This document shows positions 23,955 through 33,536 of a DNA stretch of 64,000 nt, piece by piece. Numbering within the stretch: the stretch's first letter is position 1; every line of letters starts with the position of its first letter. This DNA is from VFJZ01 sp038321545 (GTDB lineage Bacteria > Actinomycetota > Thermoleophilia > Gaiellales > F1-60-MAGs149). Location: positions 6,599 to 70,598 of the forward strand of contig JBBQFB010000001.1 of NCBI GenBank assembly GCA_038321545.1, given 5' to 3'. The notes beneath the pieces were generated by a model. That model did no database searches and had not been told where the DNA came from. It saw only the letters and a list, made by a program, of their open reading frames with translations. The position numbers and the translations under genes are program-made.

Positions 23955-25418
23955 CTACGGCGCCGCGAGCAGCGTCGAGGCGGCCGCGCCGGCCCAGTCC
24001 AGCACATCGGGCGGATACACGCCCAGCCAGACGATCACGGCGACGGCCAGCACCGCGCAGAGGCCGCCCCACGCAGTGCCCGGCGCCGCCGGCAGCATCG
24101 CGCTCGACTCGCGGCTGCGGTCGTACAGCGCGAGGCCGATGCGCAGGTAGTACCCGAGGCTGATCACGGTCGACGCGACGCCGACGATGGCGAGGTAGGT
24201 GTAGTCCGCATCGACCGCGGCGGCGAACAGGTAGAACTTCGCGAGGAAGCCGGCGGTCGGCGGGAAGCCGCCCAGCGACAGCAGGAAGATCGCGAGCGAC
24301 GCGCCCAGGACGGGCCTCGAGAAGCCCCATCCGCGGAGCGACTCGAGGGTCGCCGGCTCGCCGGTCTCGCGCTCGCGGATCGCGACGACCGTGAACGCGC
24401 CGACGCTGGTCACGGCGTACACGGCGAGGTAGAACAGCAGCGCCTTCGCGCCCGCCTCACCCGACACGACCGCCATCAGCAGGTAGCCCGCGTGACCGAC
24501 GGACGAGTACGCGAGGATCCGCTTCAGGTTCGTCTGCCGCAGCGCGGCGATGTTGGCGAACAGCATCGTGATGATCGACGCGGCCGCCAGCGCGGGCCGC
24601 CAGACGTCGCCCATCGCGGGCAGCGCCTGCACCAGCACGCGGAACAGGGCCGCGAAGGCCGCCGCCTTGGTGGCGGCCGACATGAACGCGGTCACCGGCG
24701 TCGGCGCGCCCTCGTACACGTCGGGCGTCCACATGTGGAACGGGACGACCGCGATCTTGAACCCGAGCCCCGCCAGCACCAGCGCCGTGCCCGCCAGCGC
24801 GAGCAAGCTGTGCGGATCATGCGCGACGCCCTTCGCGACCGCGGGGAAGTCGAACGAGCCGGTCGCTCCGTACAGGAACGCTGCGCCGTACAGGAGGATC
24901 GCAGAGCCGATCGAGCCGAGCACGAGATACTTGAGCCCGGCCTCGAGGGAGGCCGAGCTGCGGGTCTCGAATGCGCACAGCGCGTACAGCGAGATCGAGA
25001 ACATCTCGAGCGTGACGAACAGCGAGATGAACGAGTTGGACGCCGCGAGCAGGTCCATGCCGGCTGCGGCGACCAGCAGGAAGGCGACGAACTCCGGCCC
25101 GTGCTCGCGCAGCCGCGACCAGCCGTAGGCGCCCATCAGCGTCAGCAGGCCGGAGCCGGCCACGATCACGCGGACGACGTTCGCGAACCGGTCGACGATG
25201 AACTGGTCCTGGAGGACGTTCCAGGCACCGCCGCCGTAGTCCCAGATCACGCCGACGGCGACCAGCGAGCCGATGAAGCAGCCCATGCCGACGAACATCG
25301 CGAGGTCCCGGGCCCGGCGATCGCGCACGGCGACCGCGGCCAGCAGCAGGAACCCGGCGCCGCCGAGCAGGATCAGGTCGGGCGCAAGGGCGCTCCACTG
25401 GACGTGCGGGATCGTCAC
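23955..25418 (-). CDS. nuoN: NADH-quinone oxidoreductase subunit N
   Basis: 487-residue antiporter-like membrane subunit of respiratory complex I, one of three proton-pumping modules. About 14 helices; the conserved Lys/Glu residues lie in LEMFSISLYALCAF (helix 5), LGFKIAVVPFHMWTPDVYEGAPTPV (helix 7-8 loop, by region) and NLKRILAYSSVGHAGYLL. Final gene of the operon. GTG 25418 overlaps the nuoM stop by GTGA. The stop TAG at 23957-23955 lies next to the convergent YbjN-like gene, leaving no room for a terminator. Confidence 0.95.
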   Translation of the reverse strand: MTIPHVQWSALAPDLILLGGAGFLLLAAVAVRDRRARDLAMFVGMGCFIGSLVAVGVIWDYGGGAWNVLQDQFIVDRFANVVRVIVAGSGLLTLMGAYGWSRLREHGPEFVAFLLVAAAGMDLLAASNSFISLFVTLEMFSISLYALCAFETRSSASLEAGLKYLVLGSIGSAILLYGAAFLYGATGSFDFPAVAKGVAHDPHSLLALAGTALVLAGLGFKIAVVPFHMWTPDVYEGAPTPVTAFMSAATKAAAFAALFRVLVQALPAMGDVWRPALAAASIITMLFANIAALRQTNLKRILAYSSVGHAGYLLMAVVSGEAGAKALLFYLAVYAVTSVGAFTVVAIRERETGEPATLESLRGWGFSRPVLGASLAIFLLSLGGFPPTAGFLAKFYLFAAAVDADYTYLAIVGVASTVISLGYYLRIGLALYDRSRESSAMLPAAPGTAWGGLCAVLAVAVIVWLGVYPPDVLDWAGAAASTLLAAP

Positions 25419-26884
25419 TTCGCGGCCTCCGTCGCAGCGGGCACGGCGAGCTGCGATGCCGGAATGTCGACCCGGCGGGTGACGGCGTGCGGGTAGAACG
25501 AGAGCGCAAGCACGGCCGCGACGAGCGGGATGATGGCGTAGAAGGCGCCCGAGCTCAGCTCCGGCGGGTTGGATGCACCGACCGCGTCGCCCTCACGGTC
25601 GTGCAGCAGCGCGGAGATCCACCGGAGCATGTACATGGCTGCGAGCACCACGGCCAGCGACGCGATCACACCGACCGCGGCCTTCGCCTCGAACGCGCCC
25701 AGCAACACCAGGAACTCCGACGCGAACGCGCTGGAGCCCGGCACGGCGAGCACGGAGACGCCGACGATTATGACGATGGTCGCGAGCACCGGCCGTCCGC
25801 GGGCGAGACCGCCGAGCCGCGCGAACGCGTCCTGGCCGGTGGTGTGCGAGATCCAGCCGGCGAGCAGGAACAGCGCGGCCGACAACAGGCCGTGGTTGAC
25901 CATCTGGAACGCGGCGCCGGTGGCACCCTGGTCGTTGAGCGCGAAGATGCCGAGCGTCACGAGGCCCATCTGCGCGATCGACGAGTACGCGATCACGCCC
26001 CGCGCGTCCGGCTGGCGGAACGCAAGCAGTGAGCCGTACAGGAGGCCGATCACGGCCGCCGTGACGAGGATCCAGCGGAAGTCGGAGACCGGCTGCGGGA
26101 AGATCGGCAGCACGATCCGCAGGAAGCCGTACGCGCCGGCCTTCGACGCGACACCGGACAGCACGGCCGCCACCTCGGGTGGCGCGCTGCGGTACGCGTC
26201 GGGCACCCAGCCGTGCAACGGCCACACCGGGGCCTTGATCGCGAACGCCAGGATGAACGCCGCGAACACCCAGTTCGAGCTCGATGTACCGACCTCGGCG
26301 AGGTCGAACGAGCCGGCCTTGAGGCCGATCACGATCATCCCGACCAGCATCAGCAGCGTGCCCACGAACGTGTAGAGGAGGAACTTCAGCGTGCCCTTGC
26401 GGCGCTCGGGCCCGCCCCAGATGCCGATCAGGAAGTAGAGCGGGATCAGCATCGCCTCGAACCCGACGTAGAACAGGATCAGGTCGCGAGCGCAGAACAC
26501 GAGGATCAGCGCCGACTCCAGCACCAGCAGCAGCACGAAGTACGGCCGGCCGCGGTACCGGCCCTCCCACGCCGCGTAGCCGAGCGCGCACGTCATCACG
26601 AGCACGGTCATGCAGACCATCACCAGCGACAGGCCGTCGATGCCGACGTGGTAGCGGACGCCCAGATCGGTCAGCCACGCCCTGTTCGTCTCGAACGCGA
26701 ACGTGCCGTCGGTCGGCGTGTCGGGGATGATCGTGCGGAGCAGCCAGTAGATCGGCAGCACCTGGGCGGCGACGGCGACCATCGCGAGAGCCTCGCGCGA
26801 CAGGGGCAGGACCAGCACGACCAGCGCGACGAGGAGCGGGAAGACGATCAGCGCCGTGGCGTTGACGGTGTAGACGTCGAACAT
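25415..26884 (-). CDS. nuoM: NADH-quinone oxidoreductase subunit M
   Basis: 489-residue antiporter-like proton-pumping subunit of complex I. Family signatures: FYVGFEAMLIPLYFLIGIWG (helix 5 Glu), LAFAIKAPVWPLHGWVPDAY (helix 7 Lys and loop), and RGVIAYSSIAQMGLV. ATG 26884 overlaps the nuoL stop in TGATG. Length is normal. Confidence 0.96.
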   Translation of the reverse strand: MFDVYTVNATALIVFPLLVALVVLVLPLSREALAMVAVAAQVLPIYWLLRTIIPDTPTDGTFAFETNRAWLTDLGVRYHVGIDGLSLVMVCMTVLVMTCALGYAAWEGRYRGRPYFVLLLVLESALILVFCARDLILFYVGFEAMLIPLYFLIGIWGGPERRKGTLKFLLYTFVGTLLMLVGMIVIGLKAGSFDLAEVGTSSSNWVFAAFILAFAIKAPVWPLHGWVPDAYRSAPPEVAAVLSGVASKAGAYGFLRIVLPIFPQPVSDFRWILVTAAVIGLLYGSLLAFRQPDARGVIAYSSIAQMGLVTLGIFALNDQGATGAAFQMVNHGLLSAALFLLAGWISHTTGQDAFARLGGLARGRPVLATIVIIVGVSVLAVPGSSAFASEFLVLLGAFEAKAAVGVIASLAVVLAAMYMLRWISALLHDREGDAVGASNPPELSSGAFYAIIPLVAAVLALSFYPHAVTRRVDIPASQLAVPAATEAAK

Positions 26885-28815
26885 CAGGCGGCCTGCACCA
26901 TGAAGTAGAAGACGAGGCCGGCCACACCGAGTGCGAACGCCAGCGCGTAGACGCGCACGAGCCCGGTCTGCACCACGCTGAACGCGCGTCCGGCGCGCGT
27001 GGCGAGCGAGCCGAGCGCGTCGGGTGCGAGCAACAGCACCGATTGCTCGAGCGTGCGTCGCAGGGTGTTCGAGAGCCAGACCGCCGGCACGTAGCACGTG
27101 AAGTGGTAGAGCTCGTCCCAGAAGAACTGGCGCTCCGAGATGACCGCCAGCGCCCGCGGGAAGGCGACCGGGGCGGTGCGGCGGCCGCGGCCCCAGAGGC
27201 GCGCCGCGACGAGGATGCCGGTCACGCCCGCGGCGGTGGCCACGGCGGTCGCGATCCAGTCGTTGGAGTCGGACGGCACGAGCATCGGGACGCCGCCGTA
27301 GACGACCGGGTCGAGCCAGCTCTCGAACGCGTGCGTCACGCTCGGGAACTGCAACAGCCCGGCGACGGCGGCCAGCGCAGCGAGGATGTAGACCGGTATC
27401 AGCATCGTCCGCGGACCCTCGCCGTGCTCGGTGTGGTGCGGCGCGTGCTCGGCGGCGAACTCGCTCGGCTCGCCGCGGAACACGACGAACATCAGGCGCG
27501 AGGCGTACAGGCCGGTCAGCAGCGCGCCGACGGCGCCGCCGATGAACGCCAGGTAGCCCCAGAACCCGCCCAGCTCGAGGCCGGATGCCAGGATGGTGTC
27601 CTTCGAGATGCCGCCCGACAGCGGGAACACTCCGGCCAGCGCGAGGGTGCCGATCCACATGCAGATCGCGGTCTTCGGCAGCCACTTCTGCATGCCGCCC
27701 ATCTTCCGGATGTCCTGCTCGTCGGCCAGCGCGTGGATGACGACGCCGGCGCCCATGAACAGCAGCGCCTTGAAGAACGCGTGTGTGGTCAGGTGGAAGA
27801 TGCCCGTCCAGTAGGCACCGAGCCCGACGCCGACGAACATGTACGCGATCTGGCTCATCGTCGAGAAGGCGATGATGCGTTTGATGTCGGTCTGCGTGAG
27901 CGCCGTCAGGCCGGCCATCAGCAGCCCTGCCACGCCGATCGCGACGATCACGTGCTGGATCGTGGGCGCGTACGAGTAGAGCGGGTTCATCCGCGCGATC
28001 AGGTACACGCCCGCCGTCACCATGGTGGCCGCGTGGATGAGGGCGGAGACCGGAGTGGGGCCCTCCATCGCGTCGGGCAGCCACGTGTGCAGCGGCAGCT
28101 GCGCCGACTTCGCCAGCCCGCCGACCAGCAGCAGCGCGCAGATCCAGTTGATCGTGGACGTGTCGACGCCCAGCTGCGCGCGCTCGCCGAACACCTCGAT
28201 GTAGTCGACGGTGCCGAGTTCGCGAAAGATCATGAAGATGCCGATTGCCAGGCCGACGTCGCCGACGGCGTTCATGACGAAGGCCTTCTTGGCGGCGGCG
28301 ACCGCGCTCGGCTTCTGGTGCCAGAACCCGATCAGCAGGTAGGACGACAGGCCGACCATGCCCCAGCCGACCAGCAGCACGACGAAGTTCGCAGCCAGCA
28401 CCAGGATCAGCATCGAGAACACGAACAGGTTCAGGTACGCGAAGTAGCGCCGCTCCTCGAGGTCGCCGTGCATGTACCCGACCGAGTAGACGTGGATCAG
28501 GAATCCGACGCCCGTCACCACGAGCAGCATCACGGCGGACAGCTGGTCGACCAGGATCGAGTTGTCGACGTGGAGCGTGCCGGCCTGCATCCAGGTCCAG
28601 GCGACCGAGTGGATGGAGCGCGTGTCCTCGCTGAGGGCGTGGAGGCGGAGGAACACCCCCGCGCTGAGCACGAACGCGGCGAGCATCACGAAGCACGCGA
28701 TCCAGGCCGCCGTGCGGCGCGGCACGCGCTCGCCCGCGAACCCCAGGAGCGCGATCAGCACGCAGCCGGCGAGCGGCGCGGCGTACGCCAGCCAGGCCAT
28801 CATGGAGATACTCAT
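26884..28815 (-). CDS. nuoL: NADH-quinone oxidoreductase subunit L
   Basis: 643-residue proton-pumping subunit of complex I with about 16 helices, including the C-terminal lateral helix. Visible signatures: LVGWGMVGLSSYLLIGFW, KSAQLPLHTWLPDAMEGPTP, LIHAATMVTAGVYLIAR, and TDIKRIIAFSTMSQIAYM. ATG 28815 overlaps the nuoK stop in TGATG; a second in-frame ATG five codons later is a less likely start. Confidence 0.96.
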   Translation of the reverse strand: MSISMMAWLAYAAPLAGCVLIALLGFAGERVPRRTAAWIACFVMLAAFVLSAGVFLRLHALSEDTRSIHSVAWTWMQAGTLHVDNSILVDQLSAVMLLVVTGVGFLIHVYSVGYMHGDLEERRYFAYLNLFVFSMLILVLAANFVVLLVGWGMVGLSSYLLIGFWHQKPSAVAAAKKAFVMNAVGDVGLAIGIFMIFRELGTVDYIEVFGERAQLGVDTSTINWICALLLVGGLAKSAQLPLHTWLPDAMEGPTPVSALIHAATMVTAGVYLIARMNPLYSYAPTIQHVIVAIGVAGLLMAGLTALTQTDIKRIIAFSTMSQIAYMFVGVGLGAYWTGIFHLTTHAFFKALLFMGAGVVIHALADEQDIRKMGGMQKWLPKTAICMWIGTLALAGVFPLSGGISKDTILASGLELGGFWGYLAFIGGAVGALLTGLYASRLMFVVFRGEPSEFAAEHAPHHTEHGEGPRTMLIPVYILAALAAVAGLLQFPSVTHAFESWLDPVVYGGVPMLVPSDSNDWIATAVATAAGVTGILVAARLWGRGRRTAPVAFPRALAVISERQFFWDELYHFTCYVPAVWLSNTLRRTLEQSVLLLAPDALGSLATRAGRAFSVVQTGLVRVYALAFALGVAGLVFYFMVQAA

Positions 28816-29120
28816 CAGCCGCGCAGCTCCACGAGCTCGTCGGTGTCGAGCGTCATCTTGCGGCGCTCCATGGCGACGATCAGGCCCAGCCCGACGACCA
28901 CCTCGGCCGCCGCGACGCCCATCACGACGAGCGCGAACACCTGGCCGGACGGGGTGCCGACGTAGCGCCCGAAGCCCACCAGCGTCAGGTTGACCGAGTT
29001 CAGCATCACCTCGAGCGACAGCAGCACCACGATCGGCGAGCGGCGCAGCAGCACGCCGGCCAGCCCGATCACGAACAGCAGGCCGGACACGATCAGGTAC
29101 GAGCCGATCGACGGGGTCAC
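28815..29120 (-). CDS. nuoK: NADH-quinone oxidoreductase subunit K
   Basis: 101-residue, three-helix membrane subunit of complex I. The conserved glutamates of the proton path are in LSLEVMLNSVNL (helix 2) and AAAEVVVGLGL (helix 3). GTG 29120 overlaps the nuoJ stop by GTGA. Length typical. Confidence 0.95.
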   Translation of the reverse strand: MTPSIGSYLIVSGLLFVIGLAGVLLRRSPIVVLLSLEVMLNSVNLTLVGFGRYVGTPSGQVFALVVMGVAAAEVVVGLGLIVAMERRKMTLDTDELVELRG

Positions 29121-29692
29121 TCGCCGCCGCTCCGGATCGCAGCCAGCTCGCGCGCCTGCCGCACGCGGCGCTCGCGCTCGTCGAGGTCGACGCGCATCGG
29201 GCGCGGCCCCGCGCCCAGCACGACGGCGGCGATGGCCGCGACGAGCAGCAGCAGCGAGACGAGTTCGAACGCGCCGACGTACGTCGTCAGGAACACCTGG
29301 CCGACCGTCTGCGGCGAGCCGAACGAGTCCTTGACCGTCGCGGGCTGATCGAGCCCGGTGCGGCCGATCACGAGTGCCAGCTCGACCAGGATCGCACCCG
29401 CCGCGATCGCGCCGACGACCACCTGCCAGGTGCGGCGCTTCGTCGCCGGCAGCTCGCCGCGCGGCCCGATGTAGGCGATTACGAACAGGAACATCACCAT
29501 CACCGCGCCGGCGTAGACGATGATCTGCGCCGCGGCCACGAAGTCCGATTGGAGCAGCAGAAACAGCGTCGCCAGCGATGCCAGGTTGCCCAGCAGCGCG
29601 ATCGCCGAGATGAACGGGTTGCCCTGCAGCACCACGGCGAGCGCGCTCGCGATGGCGGCGGCGGAGGCGACGAACCAGACGACCGTTGCCAC
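29117..29692 (-). CDS. nuoJ: NADH-quinone oxidoreductase subunit J
   Basis: 191-residue membrane subunit of complex I with five helices. The helix-3 signature AAQIIVYAGAVMVMFLFVI contains the Tyr/Gly pi-bulge region. GTG 29692 overlaps the nuoI stop (TAGTG). A charged C-terminal tail (DLDERERRVRQARELAAI) faces the cytosol. Confidence 0.94.
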   Translation of the reverse strand: MATVVWFVASAAAIASALAVVLQGNPFISAIALLGNLASLATLFLLLQSDFVAAAQIIVYAGAVMVMFLFVIAYIGPRGELPATKRRTWQVVVGAIAAGAILVELALVIGRTGLDQPATVKDSFGSPQTVGQVFLTTYVGAFELVSLLLLVAAIAAVVLGAGPRPMRVDLDERERRVRQARELAAIRSGGE

Positions 29693-30249
29693 TACCAGAG
29701 CCCCTTGACTTCGTCGTCGCCGGGCGTGCCCTCGGGATTGGTGGCGGTCGTGATCTCGTACATGCCGAGCGTGCGCTCCATCTCCTGCACGGGATGGTCG
29801 AACACGTCGATCGCCTTCGACGGCGTCCGCCGGATCGGCTTCTCGAGCAGCATCTCCTTCGTGTACACGAGCGCCTCGCGGGAGATCTCCGACAGCTCGA
29901 AGTCGTTGCCGAGCGTGATCGCGTCGAACGGGCAGGCCAGCTCGCAGTAGCCGCAGAAGATGCAGCGGGCCATGTTGATCTCGTAGATGCGGGCGTACCG
30001 CTCGCCGGCCGAGACGCGGTTGTCCACCGTGTTCTCGGCGGGGACGACGCGGATGCAGTCCGACGGGCAGGCGGCCGCGCACAGCGAGCAGCCGACGCAC
30101 TTCTCGAGGCCATTCTCGTGGCGGTGCAGCTGGTGGCGGCCGCGGAACCGCGGGTAGACCGGGCGCTTGTACTCGGGGTACTGCTGCGTGACCGGCTTCC
30201 GGAAGAGGTGCCGGAGGGTGACGCTGAATCCCTTGACCTGATCGAGCAT
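29692..30249 (-). CDS. nuoI: NADH-quinone oxidoreductase subunit I
   Basis: 185-residue ferredoxin-like subunit carrying clusters N6a and N6b of complex I. Two complete 4Fe-4S motifs: Cys51-54-57-61 (CVGCSLCAAACP) and Cys96-99-102-106 (CIFCGYCELACP). The N terminus (FSVTLRHLFRKPVTQQYP) is the membrane-surface helix typical of NuoI. ATG 30249 lies 12 bp after the nuoH stop, one of the few true gaps in the operon. Confidence 0.96.
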   Translation of the reverse strand: MLDQVKGFSVTLRHLFRKPVTQQYPEYKRPVYPRFRGRHQLHRHENGLEKCVGCSLCAAACPSDCIRVVPAENTVDNRVSAGERYARIYEINMARCIFCGYCELACPFDAITLGNDFELSEISREALVYTKEMLLEKPIRRTPSKAIDVFDHPVQEMERTLGMYEITTATNPEGTPGDDEVKGLW

Positions 30250-30261
30250 GAGCGGCGGCGC

Positions 30262-31251
30262 CTATCCGTAGACCACGAAGAACGCGGTGACGACGAGGTT
30301 GAGGGTGGCGGCCGGCAGCAGCACCTTCCAGCCGAGCGACATCAGCTGGTCGAAGCGCACGCGGGGCACGGTGGCGCGGAGCCAGATGAAGATGAACAGG
30401 AACAGGCCGGTCTTCAGCAGCATCCAGATCGGGCCAGGCAGGAACGGGCCGGCCGGGCCGGCCAGGAACAGCACGGACGCCAGCGCCGACAGCGTGATCG
30501 CGTTGATGAACTCGGCGTTCGCGAACATCGCGAACCGCATGCCGCCGTACTCGGTGTGGTACCCGGCGACCACCTCGCCGTCGGCCTCGGCGAGGTCGAA
30601 CGGCGGCCGGTTCGACTCGGCCACGGCTGCGACCATGAACACCAGGAAGCCGAGGAACTGCGGGACGATGTACCAGAGCCAGTTGTCCTGCTTCTGCGCG
30701 ATCTCGATGAACGAGAGCGACCCGGAGTGGATCACGACGCCGATCACGGCCAGCGTGAACGCGACCTCGTACGAGACCAGCTGGGCGATCGCGCGCATGC
30801 CGCCGAGCAGCGAGTACTTCGAGCCCGACGCCCAGCCGCCGATCAGCAGGCCGTAGAAGCCGAGCGAACCGAGCGCCGCGACGAACAGCAGCGCCACGTT
30901 GGAGTCGGCCATGTACAGGTGGAAGTGGATGTCGGTACCCGGCACGGTGGCGAGCCCGCCGAACGGCATCAGGCCGAACGCCCCGATGGCGCAGAACAGC
31001 GAGATGAACGGCGCCAGCAGGTACAGCCGCGGACGCGCCCCGTCGGGGATCATCGACTGCTTGCGCAGCAGCTTGCCGAGGTCGGCAATCGGCTGCAGCA
31101 ATCCGTACGGGCCGACCCGGTTCGGGCCGAGCCGGGCCTGGAACCGCCCGATCAGGCGGCGCTCGACCCACGTCATGACCGCGAAGAACGCCATCAGCAG
31201 GTTCACGAGCGCGAACCCCTTGATGGCGGTGATGTAGAAGCCGTCGACCAT
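30262..31251 (-). CDS. nuoH: NADH-quinone oxidoreductase subunit H
   Basis: 329-residue quinone-site membrane subunit of complex I with eight helices. Signatures: VERRLIGRFQARLGPNRVGP, KLLRKQSMIPDGA, SLGGMRAIAQLVSYE-type block, and AESNRPPFDLAEADGEVVAG with the conserved acidic residues of the quinone channel. ATG 31251 overlaps the nuoG stop (TGATG). Confidence 0.96.
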   Translation of the reverse strand: MVDGFYITAIKGFALVNLLMAFFAVMTWVERRLIGRFQARLGPNRVGPYGLLQPIADLGKLLRKQSMIPDGARPRLYLLAPFISLFCAIGAFGLMPFGGLATVPGTDIHFHLYMADSNVALLFVAALGSLGFYGLLIGGWASGSKYSLLGGMRAIAQLVSYEVAFTLAVIGVVIHSGSLSFIEIAQKQDNWLWYIVPQFLGFLVFMVAAVAESNRPPFDLAEADGEVVAGYHTEYGGMRFAMFANAEFINAITLSALASVLFLAGPAGPFLPGPIWMLLKTGLFLFIFIWLRATVPRVRFDQLMSLGWKVLLPAATLNLVVTAFFVVYG

Positions 31252-33536
31252 CAGGCGGTGACGACCTCCGCGTCGCCGGAGACGGGTGGGCCGCCCCAGT
31301 TGATGCGCACGGCACCCGCGCGCAGCCGACGCGAGGTGCGCACCGGGCCGGCATGGTCGCCGCCCGCGTGGCGCACCGTCACGACGTCGTGCTCCGACAC
31401 GCCGAGGCGCGCGGCGTCCTCGTGGTTGAGCATCACCCAGGGCGCGCGCTGGTGCGCGAGGGCCGGCGTGCGCTCGACCGCGACGCCCGAGAAGAAGGGG
31501 CGCGGGGCGATCAGCGCGAAGCGGCCGTCGGCGACGGGCGCGGCGGGTGCCGGCGCGGGGTCCGTCGAGGTACCGGGGGCGGGGCGCGTGCGGGCCGGCA
31601 GCGGCGCGCGACCGTTCAGCTCGCTCCATGTGAGCGGAATCCCGAGCTCGCCGGCCAGCTGCGCGTACGCCTTGGACGGCGCCGGCGGGATCTCGATGCC
31701 GAGGTGCGCGGCGATCGCGACGTACGCGGCCAGGTCGGGCACGCCGCTGGGCGGCTTCGTGGCCGGCCGCAGCCGCTGGATGCGTCCCTCGAGGTTGGTC
31801 GTCGTGCCCTCGCGCTCGTAGTCGACGGCCTGCGGCAGCACGATGTGGCTCCACGACACCGACGTGTTCACGAACGGCGAGACGCAGATCACGTGGCGCA
31901 GCTGCGACAGCGCCATCTGCCAGCGATCGGCCGCGGGCCACTCCGCTGTCGGGTCGACGCCGAGCAGCACCAGCGCGTGCACCGCGCCGGCCTCGATCGC
32001 GGCCAGCACCTCGTCGCCTCCGCCGGCCAGCCCGAGCATCCGCGCGCCGCGCTCGTTCGGCCCGGTGGGGAGGGGCAGCACGCCGCCCCGCTCGTGCAGC
32101 CCGAGCGCGTTCGCGGTCGCCGCGATGGTGGCGACGTCGACGTCGTCGGTGACGATCAGGATCGGGTGCTCCGCACCGGTCAGCGGGCCGGGATCGGCGA
32201 CCAGACCGGCGAGAGCCTGCGCCGTGGTCGTGCCCGCAGCGGTCTGGCGCACGGTGCCGGCGTCCCGATCGAGCAGCGTGCCGCCCGGTCCGACCATCAT
32301 CACGTGCGCGCCCCGGCGACGGGCCTTGCGGATGCGCAGGTCGAGCACACCGCCGCGGTCGGCCACGTCGCTGTCGCCGACGACCACGATCACGTCGGCA
32401 CGGTCGAGGTCGTCGATGCGCGCCGCGTACGGGTCGAGCAGCTCCCAGGCGCCGGCGCTCGCGGTGGGGCCGGACGCCGTCAGCGCACGGACGTCGCGGG
32501 CGATGCGGCCCCAGGCGTACGCCTCCTCGTTGGTGAGGTTGCCGGCCGTGACGATGGCGACCGACCCGGCGCCCTCGAGGGAGTCGACGTGGCGGAGGCG
32601 CTGGCTGACGGTGCGGGTGGCCTCGTCCCACGAGACGGCGTCGAGGCCGGTGGCGGAGCGCATCAGCGGCTCGCTGAGGCGGTCGGCGAGCGGCTCGAAG
32701 CGCGCGAACCGGCCGCGGTCGCAGAGCCAGCCCTCGTCGACCTCGGGATGGTTGCGCGACAGCACGCGCTCGGTGCGGCCCTCGCGGACCGTGGCCCACG
32801 TGTTGCACCCGACGGCGCACCCGCCGCAGACGGACGGCACGTTGACGATCTCCCACGGCCGCGCCTTGAAGCGGTACGGGGTCGGCAGCAGAGCGCCCAC
32901 GGGGCACAGCTCGGTCACGTTGCCGGAGAAGGCGCCGACGTACGGGCGCTCCTGGAACGTCGCGATCACGCTGAAAGCGCCGCGCTCCCGCGCGATCAGC
33001 TCGCCATCCTCGGCGACGTCGGAGGAGAACCGGGTGCAGCGGTAGCAGAGGATGCAGCGCTCGCGATCGAGCACGATCGACGGCGAGATCGGCAACGGCT
33101 TCTCGTACGTCCGCTTCGGCAGCGTCATCCGGCTCTTGCCGGGGCCGTACCGGAACGCGAGGTCCTGCAGCGGGCACTCGCCGCCCTTGTCGCAGACCGG
33201 ACAGTCGAGCGGATGGTTCAGCAGCAGGAACTCGAGGACCGCGTCCTGCCCCTCCTCGGCCTTCGCGGAGGTGGCGGCGCTGCGCACGATCATGCCGTCG
33301 GCGGCCGTCATCGTGCAGGCCGCCTGCAGCTTCGGCATCGGACGGCCGCCCATCTCGACCTCGACCAGGCACATGCGGCACGCGCCGACCGGCGGGCCGA
33401 GCCGCGGCTCGTAACAGAAGACGGGGATCTCGATGCCCGCGTGCGCCGCCGCGACGACCAGCGGCGTGCCGGCGGGCACCTGCACCTCGCGACCGTCGAA
33501 CGTGACGGTGACCGTGGCGGCTTCGGTCGTCGCCAT
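31251..33536 (-). CDS. nuoG: NADH-quinone oxidoreductase subunit G
   Basis: 761-residue electron-transfer subunit of complex I. N-terminal 2Fe-2S domain with CYEPRLGPPVGACRMC, then HPLDCPVCDKGGECPLQD (His/Cys ligands of N5 plus the 4Fe-4S cluster), RCILCYRCTRFSSD (N4), and a CGGCAVGCN motif near residue 225 matching the extra cluster N7 present in some NuoG. The rest is the molybdopterin-oxidoreductase-like fold without cofactor. ATG 33536 overlaps the nuoF stop (TGATG). Confidence 0.95.
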   Translation of the reverse strand: MATTEAATVTVTFDGREVQVPAGTPLVVAAAHAGIEIPVFCYEPRLGPPVGACRMCLVEVEMGGRPMPKLQAACTMTAADGMIVRSAATSAKAEEGQDAVLEFLLLNHPLDCPVCDKGGECPLQDLAFRYGPGKSRMTLPKRTYEKPLPISPSIVLDRERCILCYRCTRFSSDVAEDGELIARERGAFSVIATFQERPYVGAFSGNVTELCPVGALLPTPYRFKARPWEIVNVPSVCGGCAVGCNTWATVREGRTERVLSRNHPEVDEGWLCDRGRFARFEPLADRLSEPLMRSATGLDAVSWDEATRTVSQRLRHVDSLEGAGSVAIVTAGNLTNEEAYAWGRIARDVRALTASGPTASAGAWELLDPYAARIDDLDRADVIVVVGDSDVADRGGVLDLRIRKARRRGAHVMMVGPGGTLLDRDAGTVRQTAAGTTTAQALAGLVADPGPLTGAEHPILIVTDDVDVATIAATANALGLHERGGVLPLPTGPNERGARMLGLAGGGDEVLAAIEAGAVHALVLLGVDPTAEWPAADRWQMALSQLRHVICVSPFVNTSVSWSHIVLPQAVDYEREGTTTNLEGRIQRLRPATKPPSGVPDLAAYVAIAAHLGIEIPPAPSKAYAQLAGELGIPLTWSELNGRAPLPARTRPAPGTSTDPAPAPAAPVADGRFALIAPRPFFSGVAVERTPALAHQRAPWVMLNHEDAARLGVSEHDVVTVRHAGGDHAGPVRTSRRLRAGAVRINWGGPPVSGDAEVVTA

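Noticed and set aside
27043..28965. 640-codon plus-strand frame opposite nuoL
   Set aside because: Antisense to a textbook nuoL; composition (Arg/His/Asp/Gln rich, no hydrophobic core) is that of a shadow frame.
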